A stretch of 64,000 bases of DNA from Gonapodya prolifera JEL478 (GCA_001574975.1 KQ965811.1:1-64000), one strand, 5' to 3'. Counted from the first letter of the stretch, positions 45,701 to 57,646 are shown. Notes: generated by a model from the letters alone, not told the origin. A program made the numbers and translations.

Positions 45701-46606
45701 GAAGAGAGGGCAGAACAGCAGCGACCACAGACAGGACGCCGACCGATATCCATGGCGGAGAAGCGTATGTCGCTTGCAGATGGTGCTGGCAAGAGGATGT
45801 CGTTTGTGGAAAAGTTAAGGCAGTTGGAAGAAGAAGAGGGGGGCATCGTGGGTGAGAGGCGATCGGTGTATGGAGCCGGAGGGGAGCGACGGACGTCGAC
45901 GTACGGCGGCAAGAGGATTTCGAGGGTGATGGAGGAACCAGTGCTGCGTGGACCCGAAGACGATGAGGACGAAATGCAACTCACAATCCCGGATACTCCC
46001 CAGCCAGTCGACGGGAAGGAAACTAGACCCGTGGAGAGGAGGGTTGACGAGTGGCTGGACGGTGGTGCTGGAACTCGAGCCCCGTCACGTTCGAACTCAA
46101 TGTTGGCCGAGCGTGCCCCATCGCGGTCGAACTCTCGTCTGGAAAGGGATGTCCCGGAGGAGAAAGTCAGCACCCTCACTCGGTCCAAGTCCGCTGCGGT
46201 ACGACCACTGTTTCGCGTTGAAGGATCGAACGGGACGGTAGACCGTGCTGCGTCACGTCAATCTCGTGCCGATTCCCGTCTTTCCCGTCGTGCGTCTGTT
46301 GCGGGTACTGGCAACCGTCTGTCAGTGCCCGGAGTTGGAGTCTTCGCACCAGTATCACCAGCAGACAGTGCGGCAGACGGGTACAGCGACCTTCTCTCAC
46401 CCTATCAGCGAACGATTTTGAGCTCGCAGCTTGGAAGCGTGAACGGGGATGTGGAAGGGTGGGTTGATGGGTATGCCGAGGGAGAGGAGGAAGAGTTTGT
46501 AGGCGACGCAGAGTCGGTCGATCCGGCGTCACCTGGGCCAGGTGGGAAGGTCGCCAAGGGGAATAGAGCATGGGAGTATGCTTCGTACGTGGACGGGAAC
46601 GTATGA
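42745..46606 (+). CDS. Plant-type LRR receptor-like membrane protein with very long disordered tail (1)
   Basis: Exons 42745-43213 and 43299-46606 (85-nt intron with a C-rich tract) give 1,258 residues. A signal peptide (about 1-28) is followed by an LRR cap (DDCAVFESLY, IPWTAGNCCAFT). Repeats of the LxGxIP plant type flank the 62-N gap (NNLQGTLTPALAGL, FFTGQIPSLASLTMLNELWL, NNLTGQIDNLFP), and paired Cys close the ectodomain (LFSCLSQFPNAC). A Ser/Pro/Ala stalk leads to a membrane helix near 298-322 (AAAVIFSVLGAALLIAGMYV). The roughly 930-residue cytoplasmic part has no kinase; it is Ser/Arg/Gly-rich and includes a Glu/Arg helix (about EEEEEARRDEEARREEE). Two single Ns fall in the first 150 bases. 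A role in surface sensing is inferred from the layout only. Confidence 0.85.
43007..43068. other. Assembly gap (62 N) inside LRR region
   Basis: Run of N within the leucine-rich repeats of the first receptor gene. The coding frame continues across it as printed. Confidence 0.99.
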
Positions 46607-47047
46607 GCGCCGGATCGACAGATGCTGATAATGGAAACGTGGTATGGATTTGGAATTTTGTTTTTGAGTATGTCGATGGAAGTTGATCTTCGCCGACACG
46701 CGTGATTTCGTATTTGATGTATTGTCTTGAATGTGAGGAATGTAATGTTGGCCAGGTGCCGTTGATGCGTCATGCGAGTTGTAGACCACCGAATTACGAC
46801 ACTGAAAGCCCTTTTAAAATAGCCTCCATTGACTTTTCATTCTTCAAGAATAGTGCAGATTGCAGGTACCGAGCAGCAGCTTCACTGTGGGCACTTGAAC
46901 AGCAATAGCAGAGTTCTGCAAAAGGGAAGAAATGTACTTTTCTCTAATCTTCTCACTTGGGAGTGAAGACTGATGGAACCGAGTGAAATACAGTAAAGGT
47001 ACTATACTCGTGTCGCACTGACCGAAAGACTGAGCGTTCGGCCCGCA
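46607..47047. other. Intergenic, no gene seen
   Basis: AT-richer spacer between the LRR receptor gene and the F-box/ankyrin cluster. Confidence 0.5.
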
Positions 47048-47565
47048 ATGTCTTCCAACCATTCTTCCTCGGTCAATGCCTTTCGATTTCTGGACCTACC
47101 GCCAGAAACCATCGCACATATCGGTGTGTTCGCCACATCCTACCGTTGGCCTTCGCAACCGGCGCGCTCAACCGGCACTTAAAGAGCATCTTCGGTGATC
47201 CTATCATCATCGCTGCTCATGATTTCCGCCATTATCCTTCACCCGAACATGCCCTCGTGGCGGAATCGTCGATCGGGGACGTGGAAGTCGCATCCTGTGC
47301 GCCGAAGCCGACGTGAACAAGGCCGTTTTAGTGCAAAAAGTGCCACATTCCCCGCTATCGGAGACGGCGAAACGTGGTCACCTTAAGGCAGTCCGATGTC
47401 TGCTGGATGCCGGAGCGGAAGTCGATCGATAGTACGGTGCTGCACTCATAAATGCGTGCCAGTACGGCCACGCTTCCACTGCGGAGCTCCTTGTGGAACG
47501 CGGGTCGGAATTGGGCCCCGTCAAATACGCAGAACGACACGTCGTTCGGCTAGAATTCATTTCTA
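47048..47565 (+). pseudogene. Decayed F-box/ankyrin copy 1
   Basis: ATG 47048 opens FRFLDLPPETIAHIGVFAT, matching FRLLDFPSEIIARIGTFAT of the intact neighbour, but the frame is lost within about 45 codons. Further matches appear in changing frames: ARSTGT against the region of FPTGALNRHL, ALVAES against ALVAEA, GHLKAVRCLLDAGAEVD against GHFEAVQCLLDAGVTI, and ACQYGHASTAELLVERGS. Several frameshifts or small deletions and at least one stop (TAG after VDR) break it. Confidence 0.75.
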
Positions 47566-47688
47566 AAAACGGTAACATGACTATTATTGTCCGATTGAGC
47601 TTTACAAAGCAACACTAGTGTCATGTCCTGCGACCACAGGAATTCAGCAAGACAAACACATCCGCGAAGCACTGCACGTCGAGGTCTG

Positions 47689-48792
47689 ATGGCGACAGCG
47701 CCAGACTCTGTGTCGCACCGGTTTCGCCTCCTCGACTTCCCCTCCGAGATCATCGCGCGGATTGGAACATTCGCCACATTCAATCGTCTTGCCTTCCCCA
47801 CCGGCGCGCTAAATCGTCACTTAAGGAGCATATTTTCGGATCCGAGTGACATTGCGGCTCGTGCTGTCGTCCGCTATGGATCACCAAATCTCGCCCTCGT
47901 GGCGGAAGCCTCATTTCCCGGCGATGCCGCAGTCATCGGCATCCTTTGCCAGCGTGCTGATGTGGACGTGCTCGTCGAGTTTCAGGATGACGAGTGCTCT
48001 GCATTGCAAATGGCTGCGGCTCGCGGACACTTTGAGGCCGTGCAATGTTTGCTGGACGCGGGAGTAACAATCGTGACTACTTATACCAGAAACCCTCTCC
48101 TAGAAGCATGCAGACATGGGCACGGAAGAATACTGGAGGCTTTTCTGGATCGGGGGGTGGATTTGCGCAGGCTCGATGTAGAACTCATCTGCGCAGAAGA
48201 TTGCTTCAGGGCTGCCGTCGGGGCTGGTCACCTTGAAATCGTACAAATCCTGATAGGTCGTGGGCTCTATCTGCCAGAGGACATGCCCGGAGTTCTCATT
48301 GGCTCCTTTTCCGTGGGGCGTCTCGATATTGTGAACCTTTTGCTTTCTAATGGTGCGGAACTAACCCCTTCCGCACCCGGTGAAGCTACGACTTTCACCA
48401 ATTGCTTGAGTTCCGCTGCTTATAACGGGCACTTGGACGCTGTGAAGTTTCTTCTCGAACTCCGCGGAAATGCCAATATTAAGCCTGACGAAGGGCCAGA
48501 GTTGGCGCTCATTTCGGCAGCAGATGGCAGAAGGATGGATATATTTAAATATCTTCTCGACAGGGGAGCTGATATTAATGCGCAGGATGGGGAGGTGCTG
48601 TACCAGCAGGCGATCTCTGGTGCTTACAGCGACGACAAGGAAGTTGTCCAAATTTTTCTCCGGTGGGGAGCAGAGATGGATCCTGTGATCGAAAGATTGA
48701 AGCAGGACGGCGAAACTGGCGAAGAGGCTCTGGCATTTCTGAAGCAATGTTTGGAAGAAATACAGGATGAGGTGCTGCCTGGGAATAAATAG
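47689..48792 (+). CDS. F-box-like and ankyrin-repeat protein
   Basis: A single exon of 367 residues from ATG 47689 (22 more in-frame codons begin at ATG 47623). Residues about 10-50 (RFRLLDFPSEIIARIGTFA, GALNRHLRSIF) resemble an F-box, which would link targets to an SCF ubiquitin ligase through Skp1. Ankyrin repeats follow to about residue 330: ALQMAAARGHFEAVQCLLDA, PLLEACRHGHGRILEAFLDR, CFRAAVGAGHLEIVQILIGR, SVGRLDIVNLLLSNGAEL, SSAAYNGHLDAVKFLLEL, DGRRMDIFKYLLDRGADI. The start at 47689 is favoured because both broken copies begin at the equivalent point. It is the only intact member of a local cluster of three. Substrate unknown. Confidence 0.82.
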   Translation: MATAPDSVSHRFRLLDFPSEIIARIGTFATFNRLAFPTGALNRHLRSIFSDPSDIAARAVVRYGSPNLALVAEASFPGDAAVIGILCQRADVDVLVEFQDDECSALQMAAARGHFEAVQCLLDAGVTIVTTYTRNPLLEACRHGHGRILEAFLDRGVDLRRLDVELICAEDCFRAAVGAGHLEIVQILIGRGLYLPEDMPGVLIGSFSVGRLDIVNLLLSNGAELTPSAPGEATTFTNCLSSAAYNGHLDAVKFLLELRGNANIKPDEGPELALISAADGRRMDIFKYLLDRGADINAQDGEVLYQQAISGAYSDDKEVVQIFLRWGAEMDPVIERLKQDGETGEEALAFLKQCLEEIQDEVLPGNK

Positions 48793-49272
48793 GAAATGTG
48801 AGCACCGGGTCGGAGCTGGAGAAAAGTTTGGCGTGGTATTTTGTGGCTCTGGGTGAATGTTTGGACGGCGCAGATGGTTTGAGAACTTTGCAGGGTCGTT
48901 CGCTTTGTGTCGGAACTTTGCGAGGAGGAAATGCATGATACAGGGTAGACTGACGACAGAAGTAGAAGCGGAGACTGGACCTCTCACCGGACAATGCAGA
49001 GCGGGTGCTCTCAGGAAGAGATACTTCCCGCCATCACCACCTGTTCATTGGTGATCAAGTTCAGTTTCATAATATTCGCTATGTTCTGCTAAACCTGAGC
49101 ATCGCCCGTAGTTTGGTGGTAGTCTATTTGCAAAATGTCAATAGAACTTCACGTTATTGCACCGCTCGTGCAAGTTTTCTTGGTGACAGCGGGAAGTATC
49201 CCTCGAGGGCTGCGGCTAACCATTCCAAGCAAACCTCGTCTTCGAGGCGCTGCCCATCCACGCCAGATCGCA

Positions 49273-49785
49273 ATGGAAGCAGACTCTGCGTCGCACCGTT
49301 TTCGTCTCCTCGATTTTCCCTCTGGGATCATCGCGCGGATCGGTGTGTTTTCCACCGTCCCGCTTTTCCCACAGGCGCACTCAATCGGCGCTTGCAGAGC
49401 TCATTTTCTGATCCGCGGGACATTGCGGCTCGTTCTCTCGTACTACGCTTCACCCGAAGTCGCCCTCGTGGGGGAAAATTATGCTTTATTGCGGGCCCCA
49501 AATATTGAAGTCATCGGTATTCTTTGTGAGCGAGCTGATGTGAACCCAGTCGTCAAATTCCGGTATCAAGAGTGTTATGCACTACAAATGGCGGCGTCTC
49601 GTCGACGTTTCGAAGCCGTGCAATGTTTGCTGGACGCGGGGGCCACAATCGGTGCAGAGGATTGTTTCAGGGCCGCCACCAGTTGGGGCCGTCTGGAAAT
49701 TGTACAACTCCTGATACGCCGTGGTCTCTTCAAGTCCTCGCAAGGATGTGGCAATGGTCACGAGACTCACGTAGCTACAAAGTAA
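49273..49785 (+). pseudogene. Truncated, frame-damaged F-box/ankyrin copy 2
   Basis: ATG 49273 opens MEADSASHRFRLLDFPSG, equivalent to the intact gene. Between about 49.36 and 49.44 kb the open frame departs from the family, while FPTGALNRRLQSSFSDPRD appears in another frame: two compensating frameshifts. The family frame then resumes (GILCERADVN, ALQMAASRRRFEAVQCLLDA, EDCFRAATSWGRLEIVQLLI) and ends after two or three repeats, lacking the middle and last repeats. It could still be translated as a 170-residue protein, but it looks degenerate. Confidence 0.65.
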
Positions 49786-49839
49786 TACCAGCTCGTTCGA
49801 CGCAAGCAGGTGTTCTCGGATATCTGCAGTAAACAAGTC

Positions 49840-51990
49840 GGCCTGGCATCGGTGGAAGGATGCCGTGTCGGAAGAGCGCAAACGAGACCAATGCCGCATG
49901 GAAGGCAAACCAATGAACATCCAGGGCGTGCGACTATTGAGGAAAGCTACACCACGGGACAAGTGATAAGGTCACTGGCCGCGCAGAGGAAGATAATCGC
50001 AAGGTGGGGCTGTATCAGGTCTGCTCGAGCGAGTTAATGTAGCAACCGGCAAGTGTTTCAAAGTTGTCTTTGGAGGAGGAAGCCTTGGGGTGTTACCGAT
50101 ATGTTGCAAGAAAAGTGCAATCGGTGACACTCCACAAGGATGTGACAATAGCCACACAACTCAAGTAGCGTCAAAACGACCAATGTCTTGCCAAACAGGT
50201 ACAAATTTGGGTGCGGCGGAGATGTCGGCGGGTCTATCGTGATGAATGGATGACGTTGGCAACTTGTTTCCCAAGTGGTGCACACGAGTGCCAAAAAATC
50301 TCCTTGTCGGGGTGGTGATCAAGTCCAGGAGGGACCCACAAGTTTGGACATCAATTGCCCTTATTGAGCCGGTGTTACAATCCACAAGCAACCCACAAAT
50401 TTGGATGACACTTGATTATTGCTGCAAAATTGAGGAACATCCCGTGCAAACAAGTAACCTGGTCAAGGGCGCATAGAGTGTTCCCAAACTTCGCTCAATT
50501 AACAAGTTCGTCTGGCATCATATAAAGGATGCCACGAAGGAGGAGCAGAAAGAGGACGACTGCCACTTGCAAGGAGGACCAAGGATCGACAGCTTGTGAT
50601 GAATTTGTAACCTCACGCCACGGGACGAGCGACAAGGTCAGTGGCCGTGCAGAGTGAGATCACAGATCCATCGTGCCATGAGACAGTATCAGTTCTCCCT
50701 GAGCGAGTGGCGTGTGAGGTCTCGCAAAATCATCCAAATAGTACAAAGTCCAAGCTGACGAGAAGAAGTTCAAAGAGGGAGCGAGTAACAACGAACGATA
50801 CACTGCTCGAGAAGATTTGGGTGATCTTGAGCAACAGGAGGGGTGACGAGACTTGCTGCAAAGGGTGAGTACCCCCACATGTTGCACTGGTATTGATGTT
50901 TTTGGACGAGACGGAGCTCGGGGAAAGATTGGTTCCAGGACTCGTCAGAGTACATAAGCAAATCTGATGCCAATATCATGATATCGAAAACTCAGCGAGA
51001 AAGTGTGGTGACAATTACCGCTGAGTTTTAAGAAATCATGAGAATGGGGGTGAACAAGCGTTTATGGGGGTACGATGAGGTGTCCTGAGACGTGAGTGCG
51101 CTCCAGTCAGCAGAAAGGTCCAAGGCTCGACAAAAGCAAAATACAGTAGTTTGGGTTGGTGACTCAATTCATAACACTCATCGGGTGACGTGACAATGTC
51201 ACAGACGCGAGCAGTGATAGAAATGAGTCGGCCACCCTAGAGAGTCTTGTCCAAGAATTCTGACGGGCCTAATCAGACATCCAAGGTCACGTTCCTGTCG
51301 GTTCTGACTTGCAAAGACCAATGACCGTGAACCACTGCGAGTGCTTGGCAAGAAGGGACTGGTGCAAGTATAAGCAGTCTAAGGAGGACTGACGATCCGG
51401 GATTTGGAAGGGTTTGCACAGATCACACGCCACTGGACATGTGACGCAGTGATGTCACCGGCCGGGCAGAGTGTGATGCACGCGTATCCTTCACGGGTGG
51501 ACACCATCGGATGTCCAGTGACAAGCGAAGGTACTGGACCAAAAACGCGTCAATACTGCCATGAAACTGCGTACTTGCATACATCGCACTGAACAAGGTC
51601 TTGTCTCCTCAGTCGTGCTCTGAGTCCCGGTCCCGGACCCAAATTCTATCAGCAAAGGCGAACAAAGGTTTCGTCGTGCATGGCAACGTGGTCAAGTTCT
51701 AGTCTGCTTTGTAAAAACGACCGCAACTTGATCACGTGGCCCGAGGTTGTGGGGAGGATCGATTCAGCTGGACCCATTTTACAAAGCTTATCGTGTAATC
51801 ATGGATCGTGGTCGAGGAGGGCTGGGACGAGTTCAAAGAGTGCCGACTTCCGATTGCAAAAAGGCGGTCGGACAAAATGACACCTGGGCATTAAGGGGAA
51901 CCTGGGAACTCAGCGCCACGGAGTAGGCGACGAAGTCACGTCACCGGCCTGGTAGCGTGAAGCTCCCAGGTATCCATCTATGGCGGGAAC
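49840..51990. repeat. Second decayed repeat array, irregular period
   Basis: Related phrases recur at uneven spacing: TCTGGCATC...AAGGATGCC near 49842 and 50509, CCACGGGACRAGYGAYAAGGTCASTGGCCG near 49951 and 50619, and GATGTCACCGGCCKGGCAGAGTG-like near 51441 and 51940. Main spacings are about 667 and 820 bases. No coding frame of quality lies in this stretch. It precedes the LRR receptor gene at 52700 as the first array precedes the receptor at 42745. Confidence 0.5.
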
Positions 51991-52699
51991 CGTGTCAAAT
52001 TCCCGTTGGTGACTGGCATATGCACAGCATTCTTCCGGGGTGCGTCCATAGGTCGACCACTTTGAGAGGTGAACTCATATCAAGCCGGCGTGCGTGAAGA
52101 GAGGGTTTGAATACATATCATCAAAAGATGATGTCCAAGAAAAGGGAAGGAATCATAATGTGTTCGTGTCCCCCGTTGAGCATATGAGGTGATGATACTT
52201 CATCATTTCGAGTCGTGTCGCAGTTCAGGAGATGTCTCGCGCGTCGTTTTCGCGAACCGAAAGAGGGTGTGACGCGGTGGAATCCAGACATGATGCGCAG
52301 AAAGAGAGAGGCAGAGAAACAGAGAGACGAAGGCAGATAGAGAGGTGGAGAAGAGCCGGGAGTTGTAGAATGGAGCGACAGAAAACAGACAAAAACGGGA
52401 TGTGGCGTCGGATCGGGGGGTGCTGATCGACGGGTGACCGGATTGGGAAAACAGCGACGAGTCGAGTGTAAAGCAGTCGAGTTGTCGCAGAGCGCAGAGA
52501 ATAGCAAAGAGCAAGAAGAAGAGAAGTGTCAAGTCACTCTTTTCCTTTTTCAGCCGCAAAAGCGACCACCACCCTGCGACTGCGCCACCAGACCAATCCA
52601 ATTGCGCGGCGACGACGGACGCAGACGACGGCGACTGCGAGGAGACAGAGAGCGAAAGAATCGAGAGACTGGACCGGAAAGAGCGAGACGATTCGAACG

Positions 52700-54833
52700 A
52701 TGGGCGGACTCGGACTCTTGCGCGGAGTGCTGGCGACGTCGCTGGNCGCGGGACTCGCACTGTCGTTGCTTGGCAGCGCATCGGCGCAGACGCAGGTGGA
52801 CGACTGCAAGGTGTTCGAAACACTCTACGCACAATCGAACCGAACCATTCCCTGGACGGCGGGTCAGTGCTGCTCCTTCACCCAGAACTGGCCCGCGTCC
52901 CCGTCCTTCAACTGCAAGGGCGGGCGAGTCACAGAGGCACACCTGTGCTGCCAGCAACTGTCGGGGACCATTCCGGCGCTGGCGGGCCTGACGCAGCTGC
53001 TGGTGCTGGACCTCTACAACAACAAGCTGACCGGGCAGATCCCATCCATGGCCGCGCTCACGCAGCTCGTCGTCCTGGACTTGCCCCAGAACGCACTCAC
53101 GGGAAACATCGACGGGCTCCTCCCGAACTCGATCCAGGACTGCTACCTCACGTACAACAACTCTAACCCCGGGCTCTTCTCGTGCAACGGAAACTTCCCC
53201 GGTGCTTGCCTCGTCACGCACTTCGGGCTTAACCAGTCCGTCACGGCCGGGCCTGGCTGTTCCTTCACACCGCCAGCCCTCCCTCCCACCGCTGCACTAC
53301 AAGCCGCCGGAGGCACCACCGACGGCACCGCCAACGCACCCGCATCCTCGGGCGGCGGACCCAACATCGGCGCCATTGTCGGCGGTCTTCTCGCCGCGGT
53401 GGTGATCGTTGGCGCGGCGGCATTCTTTGTCGTCAGGCAGAGGAGGGGCGGGTCCATGCGAGTGACCAGGTTCAGCAAGCGGAGTTCGGAGAATGTGGGA
53501 GAGTTTGGTGGAAAGTACGGCGGGCCAGATATGTCGACGCCGTGGAGAGGTGAGCCTCGGATTTTGGTGGTTTGGGCGGGGGGTGGGGGCGGAGACACCA
53601 CCGGGTGGGGGGACGTGCGACGAAGGCAGAAGGCACAATATGCACCTGGAGGCGGAAGAAGGTCGAGCGACGGAATAGAACCGTGTTTGACGTATCCAGG
53701 GGCGACCACCGTACGCAGATTGGTCTGGGACAGAGAGTGTCGTTTTCTTGCTTGGTTCTTGTACTGGTTCTGTTCGATTGACTTATTTATCGCCTCACCC
53801 ACGTCCAGGCCTCTCCCCCCCACCCTCCCCCGACCGCGCCAACCGCAACCTGGCCCCCTCCGCATCCATGAAACTCGGCATCTCGTGGCTGCGCATGCCC
53901 AACATGGGCCGGACCCAATCCACAAAAGGCCTGACCTCCAACGCTGCCCCACACGCCACCGGCAACGGCGCCTACACCCTCCCGCGCCCAACAACCCCGC
54001 CCTCAGCACCCGACACGACGTACGCCAGGGGGGCCGGCGGACCAATGGACCTGTCCACGATCCTCGACACGGACTTTTGGAGCGACAAGGAGCGTGCGAC
54101 AAGGGAGGGCGACAAGGCCGACGAAGAGTGGCGGTCTGACGCGATTGCGGCGCTGGACTACGCCGGTGACGCGCCAGCGGTCAGGGCAGGGTGGGGCGTG
54201 AGCAGCACGGCGCAGGCGTATGCGAGGGGGAATGCGGCTGTGCGCGGGACCACGACCGTGTTGGGAGCTGGAGGAGTAGGGTTGGCCGGCGCGGTTGCGA
54301 AACAGCAGCAGCAGGAGCAGGTGTGGGATAACCCGTTCACGGATGTGTACCAGTCCTCGTCCTCGATGGCCACGCCTACGCGCGGGCGGACGGATGATGT
54401 TGGTGATGAGAGGGTCGGAAGGCAACGGAGCCGGTCGCGCAAGGGCGACGATCCCAAGGATATGACGGGTAAAGGGAGACGCAAGTCTGTCGACGCTGGT
54501 GGGAGCAGGGCGCGGTCAAAGAGCCCGGGCGCTGTGGGGCGGAAGGAGAGCAAGAGGGATAAGGGCACCCCGGAGCGTCGTAAGAGTAAGAGCGGCGGCG
54601 GGGAGGGCATGGCGGGGATGATCTCCACCGACGACGGTGGGTCCTCCCCCGCTCTGGGCGCGAGGGGAGGCAGCAAGAAGAAGCGGGCGGCGTCGACGGA
54701 CCGGAAGCATAAGAGGAGTGGAAGCACGGCGGGCGACGGAACGTTGGACAGGACCAAGAGTGGGAGTGGCAAGAGGAGTAAGAGTCCGGGGAGGGTGCAG
54801 GAGAGTTGGGAGGTTGCGGATGGGTATTATTAA
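52700..54833 (+). CDS. Plant-type LRR receptor-like membrane protein (2)
   Basis: Exons 52700-53549 and 53809-54833 give 624 residues. The signal peptide (LATSL...LALSLLGSASA) precedes the cap DDCKVFETLYAQSN / IPWTAGQCCSFT. Then come LRRs of plant LxGxIP type: CCQQLSGTIPALAGLTQL, LVLDLYNNKLTGQIPSMAAL, VVLDLPQNALTGNIDGLLP, closed by LFSCNGNFPGAC. A short stalk leads to a membrane helix near 223-246 (IGAIVGGLLAAVVIVGAAAF). The cytoplasmic part is Ser/Arg/Lys-rich (KGRRKSVDAGGSRARSKSP) without a kinase. Strong similarity to the first receptor in the cap and flank shows common origin. The 259-nt intron follows PWRG. One N lies in the signal peptide. Confidence 0.87.
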
Positions 54834-56419
54834 GGCGCTATGGTGCGGGAGGGAAGGGGTGGTGGTATGGGGATGGAGGAAGGAAAGAGTGTGGGACCGT
54901 ACGCAGGAGCGCTGGGTCGTGACGAGCGGGCGGTGTTGGGACGGAGTTCGTGGTTGATGGCGCGGCATGCGGTGTGCGGGAGAGGCGTATGGACTGGCGT
55001 GGATCGTCAGTTCAGAACCTGCTCTTTATTTTCCCCGGAGGGAAGAGGACTCCTGTGGTGTTTGTAAGTTAGATGCGACGAGGGTACTTTAGTGCTTTTC
55101 TTTATTGGAGAGTGGTGTTTGTATGAGGCTCTTAGAATTATGTTAACGCAATTCCTTTATATGGCAGTCGTGTGCGTTTGTGTTGATATTCGTAGTGATT
55201 GTAGTTCGGACTCTGCAGGCCTCAAGTTCCAACGTCGCCAGACACCTCATTACGGGTAAAGCGATATGCTGATGCATTAATGGCACGGGGGTCTGTGCAT
55301 TCTTCTTACCAAGCATGAAGTTCTGGGCCTGGCAAGTGCCAAGGCCCTCTGCCGAGCATCTCGGCTTCATCCGATCTCAAACTCTTCCTCCGAGCTCCGA
55401 CCACATTCGACAAGTTGTTGTGCGTGTATGATCATGCGAGTGCGAAAGCAATTCATTTGCACCAGCACAGATCAACCCTCCTTTCGTGGGCCGTGCGTTG
55501 ACGCAATGTTTGGTGTCATCCACGCCGGCTACAGTAAGGAATCGCCGGCCGTCGCCCGTTGGTGGACCATCGCGACTTCGAGTCTTGCGAGCCGATCCTC
55601 GAAGCCCTGCGGACGAAATAATCGGGTTCAAGAAAGAAGCTCTCCTGCGACTGACTCACTTTGTCATCACCATGTTTCCAAATATATTGGAAATCAGCCC
55701 TTCAGTGTGCTACCACTGCGGTGAAATAGAGGATCCCAATTACAGGATATACATTACGTCATATGACTGTTGTGATTCCTGGCTCTATCCCCTTCGCACA
55801 TTATGGTGCACGGAAGCGACTTGATAAGGCGACTCCTCGCTGTGGTGATCGTGACTTAAAGTAATATGAAGTTCAGTTTGCATATACTGTCTCAAAGCTT
55901 CTCCGCGAGTTTACAGTCACTGCCACAGTAAAAGCAACGCGGTTCTATCTACGTAATTCCTATGGTTGCCTGGGAAGAAGTGGCTGTTGACCCTTTGAAC
56001 ATGTTGGTAAAACTATCGCGATCCAAGTTCTGACATGGAGGACAATCATGCACTGATATGACGCACGATCGAAGTCCCATAGTGGTTGGTCCACCACAGT
56101 AGCACATGAGTATTCTATGCTCTCTGCAAAAGGACCCATCGCCACTTGCGACATCGGAATCCAGGAAAGTACTTTGGAGTTACTCTGCACTCGCCACACT
56201 CATCTCTCTTTGCGCATCCTGAAAAGTGGCAGCGTTCCCATGTTGAAAAGCAATTTCGACACTGGTGTTGGCCAGCCCTCAAACATCCAGGGCATGACTC
56301 CGGAAAAACCTAGTGGGGTCTGAAACCGCCCCTCCGACATTTCGGTCTCCATGATAGCACACGGGCTGCATACTAATGGGAAAACGTGTACGAGTTTTGG
56401 AAACAAATCCTACGCTGCT
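54834..56419. other. Long spacer, no confident gene
   Basis: About 1.6 kb with short, poorly coding frames on both strands (for example around 55430-55830). No repeat unit was recognised with confidence. Confidence 0.4.
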
Positions 56420-56960
56420 TTAGAGAAGCTCCGGAGCTCGTGATCGAAAATTGCGGTGAAAGCTGGGCGCTGGAAGCTTTTGGTGTCTCGTGTTTACTCG
56501 TAAAATTCTCAGCTGATATTCTCCACGTTGGAGTGGTGAACGTTTATTCGTTCGAAATGTTTGAGAGGCCAGCAGGTCCGCCAACCCAACGTCGGAGCAC
56601 CTAGCAAAGGACAGATGAACCAAGCCTCGCCGCTGAAGAAGTCTTACGACGGTCTATTTTGTCACTGATGTGCCATCCAGGATAACCTTCCGGAAGTTCC
56701 CCATGACCTGTGTCCGGGATATTCTATCCGTGGATGATAAGTCCCAGCTCGCGATGACGCCTACGCATCGCTCAAATTGTCCATCTCCAACACCTATTCC
56801 GCATTTTGAAAAGTCGACGTGCTGTCAGAGAACCAGGATGCGAAGGATGGACCGCATGGATCGTCATGTCGTTGCGAGGCGAATCCGGGACCGAACGGGG
56901 AGGTAGGAGGAGATTGCGAGGGAGGTTTCACGAGGGAGAGCCAGGAGGGATGCCATCGAG
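56420..56960 (-). pseudogene. F-box/LRR family copy 2, broken by stops
   Basis: The minus strand carries MASLLALPRETSLAISSYLP (F-box start, near 56958), then RIRLATT, a TGA, and RSMRSILRILVL where the F-box should continue. Further on are GVIASWDLSSTDRIS, MGNFRKVILDGTSVTK, a TAG, and TVVRLLQRRGLVHLSFARC. Compared with sister copies the TGA stands in the F-box and the TAG replaces a conserved Trp (TGG to TAG). The order F-box, linker, LRR-like segment is as expected for F-box/LRR proteins. Confidence 0.6.
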
Positions 56961-57059
56961 TCGGAGGAGATGGGGAATCGGTTCGAGGATCGGCTTGCAA
57001 AATCTGCAGCCGCGGAAATTCCGCTATCTAGCGAAGGTAATCGCTCACTTCCTCTCGCC

Positions 57060-57430
57060 CATACAGAGCGCAGGGAGAGAATATCGGCCAAGGAACCCAA
57101 CGGTACGTTTCGACATCCGTTGAACGCCAAGTAGACCATTTCAGGTTCCTGGAGAAGTCTAATAATCGTCCAAGCAGTCACGGCCGTGTTGCTCAGCGTG
57201 ACTTTTCTGAAATTGGCGATCACCAGGGCCCTCGATGCTCCATCCGTCCATCCACCGTGAACCCATTGCGCGATGAGGCTGACACATCCATCGTATTCTC
57301 CGTCTCCCATCCTCACGCCGTACTCCGAAAAGCTCACCGACATCTGAGCGGGGTCGAATGTGGGTTCCTTTCGTTGAGTCGAGGAGCTGAAGAATAAGCA
57401 AGAGTTTTCTGGTACGTAAGTATTACACAT
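57060..57430 (-). pseudogene. F-box/LRR family copy 1, LRR part only
   Basis: An open minus-strand frame from 57430 contains SVSFSEYGVRMGDGEYDGCV, SLIAQWV, then VIANFRKVTLSNTAVTAWTI, IRLLQEPEMVYLAFNGCRNV and LADILSLRS, homologous to the other two copies. Its own F-box was not found upstream. The frame runs on without a stop into the F-box of copy 2, ending at 56864. It may be a 3' exon of a gene whose 5' part I could not recognise, or a remnant. Confidence 0.45.
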
Positions 57431-57646
57431 TTCTTCTTGATTTGCTGAATGGGCAGCATCACCTGCAAATGTCTACCAAGAGTTTGATTCCTGATAACAA
57501 AGATGTAGTATACTATGAAATGCGGCTACCACTCTGCTGCTGCTCCGTGTAATTACAGCACACTCTCCCTTCCTCTGTCGCTCCAACAAAAACCACCACC
57601 GACAACATGCTGCTCCCAACGACCTCACCCGCACCACCACACAACA

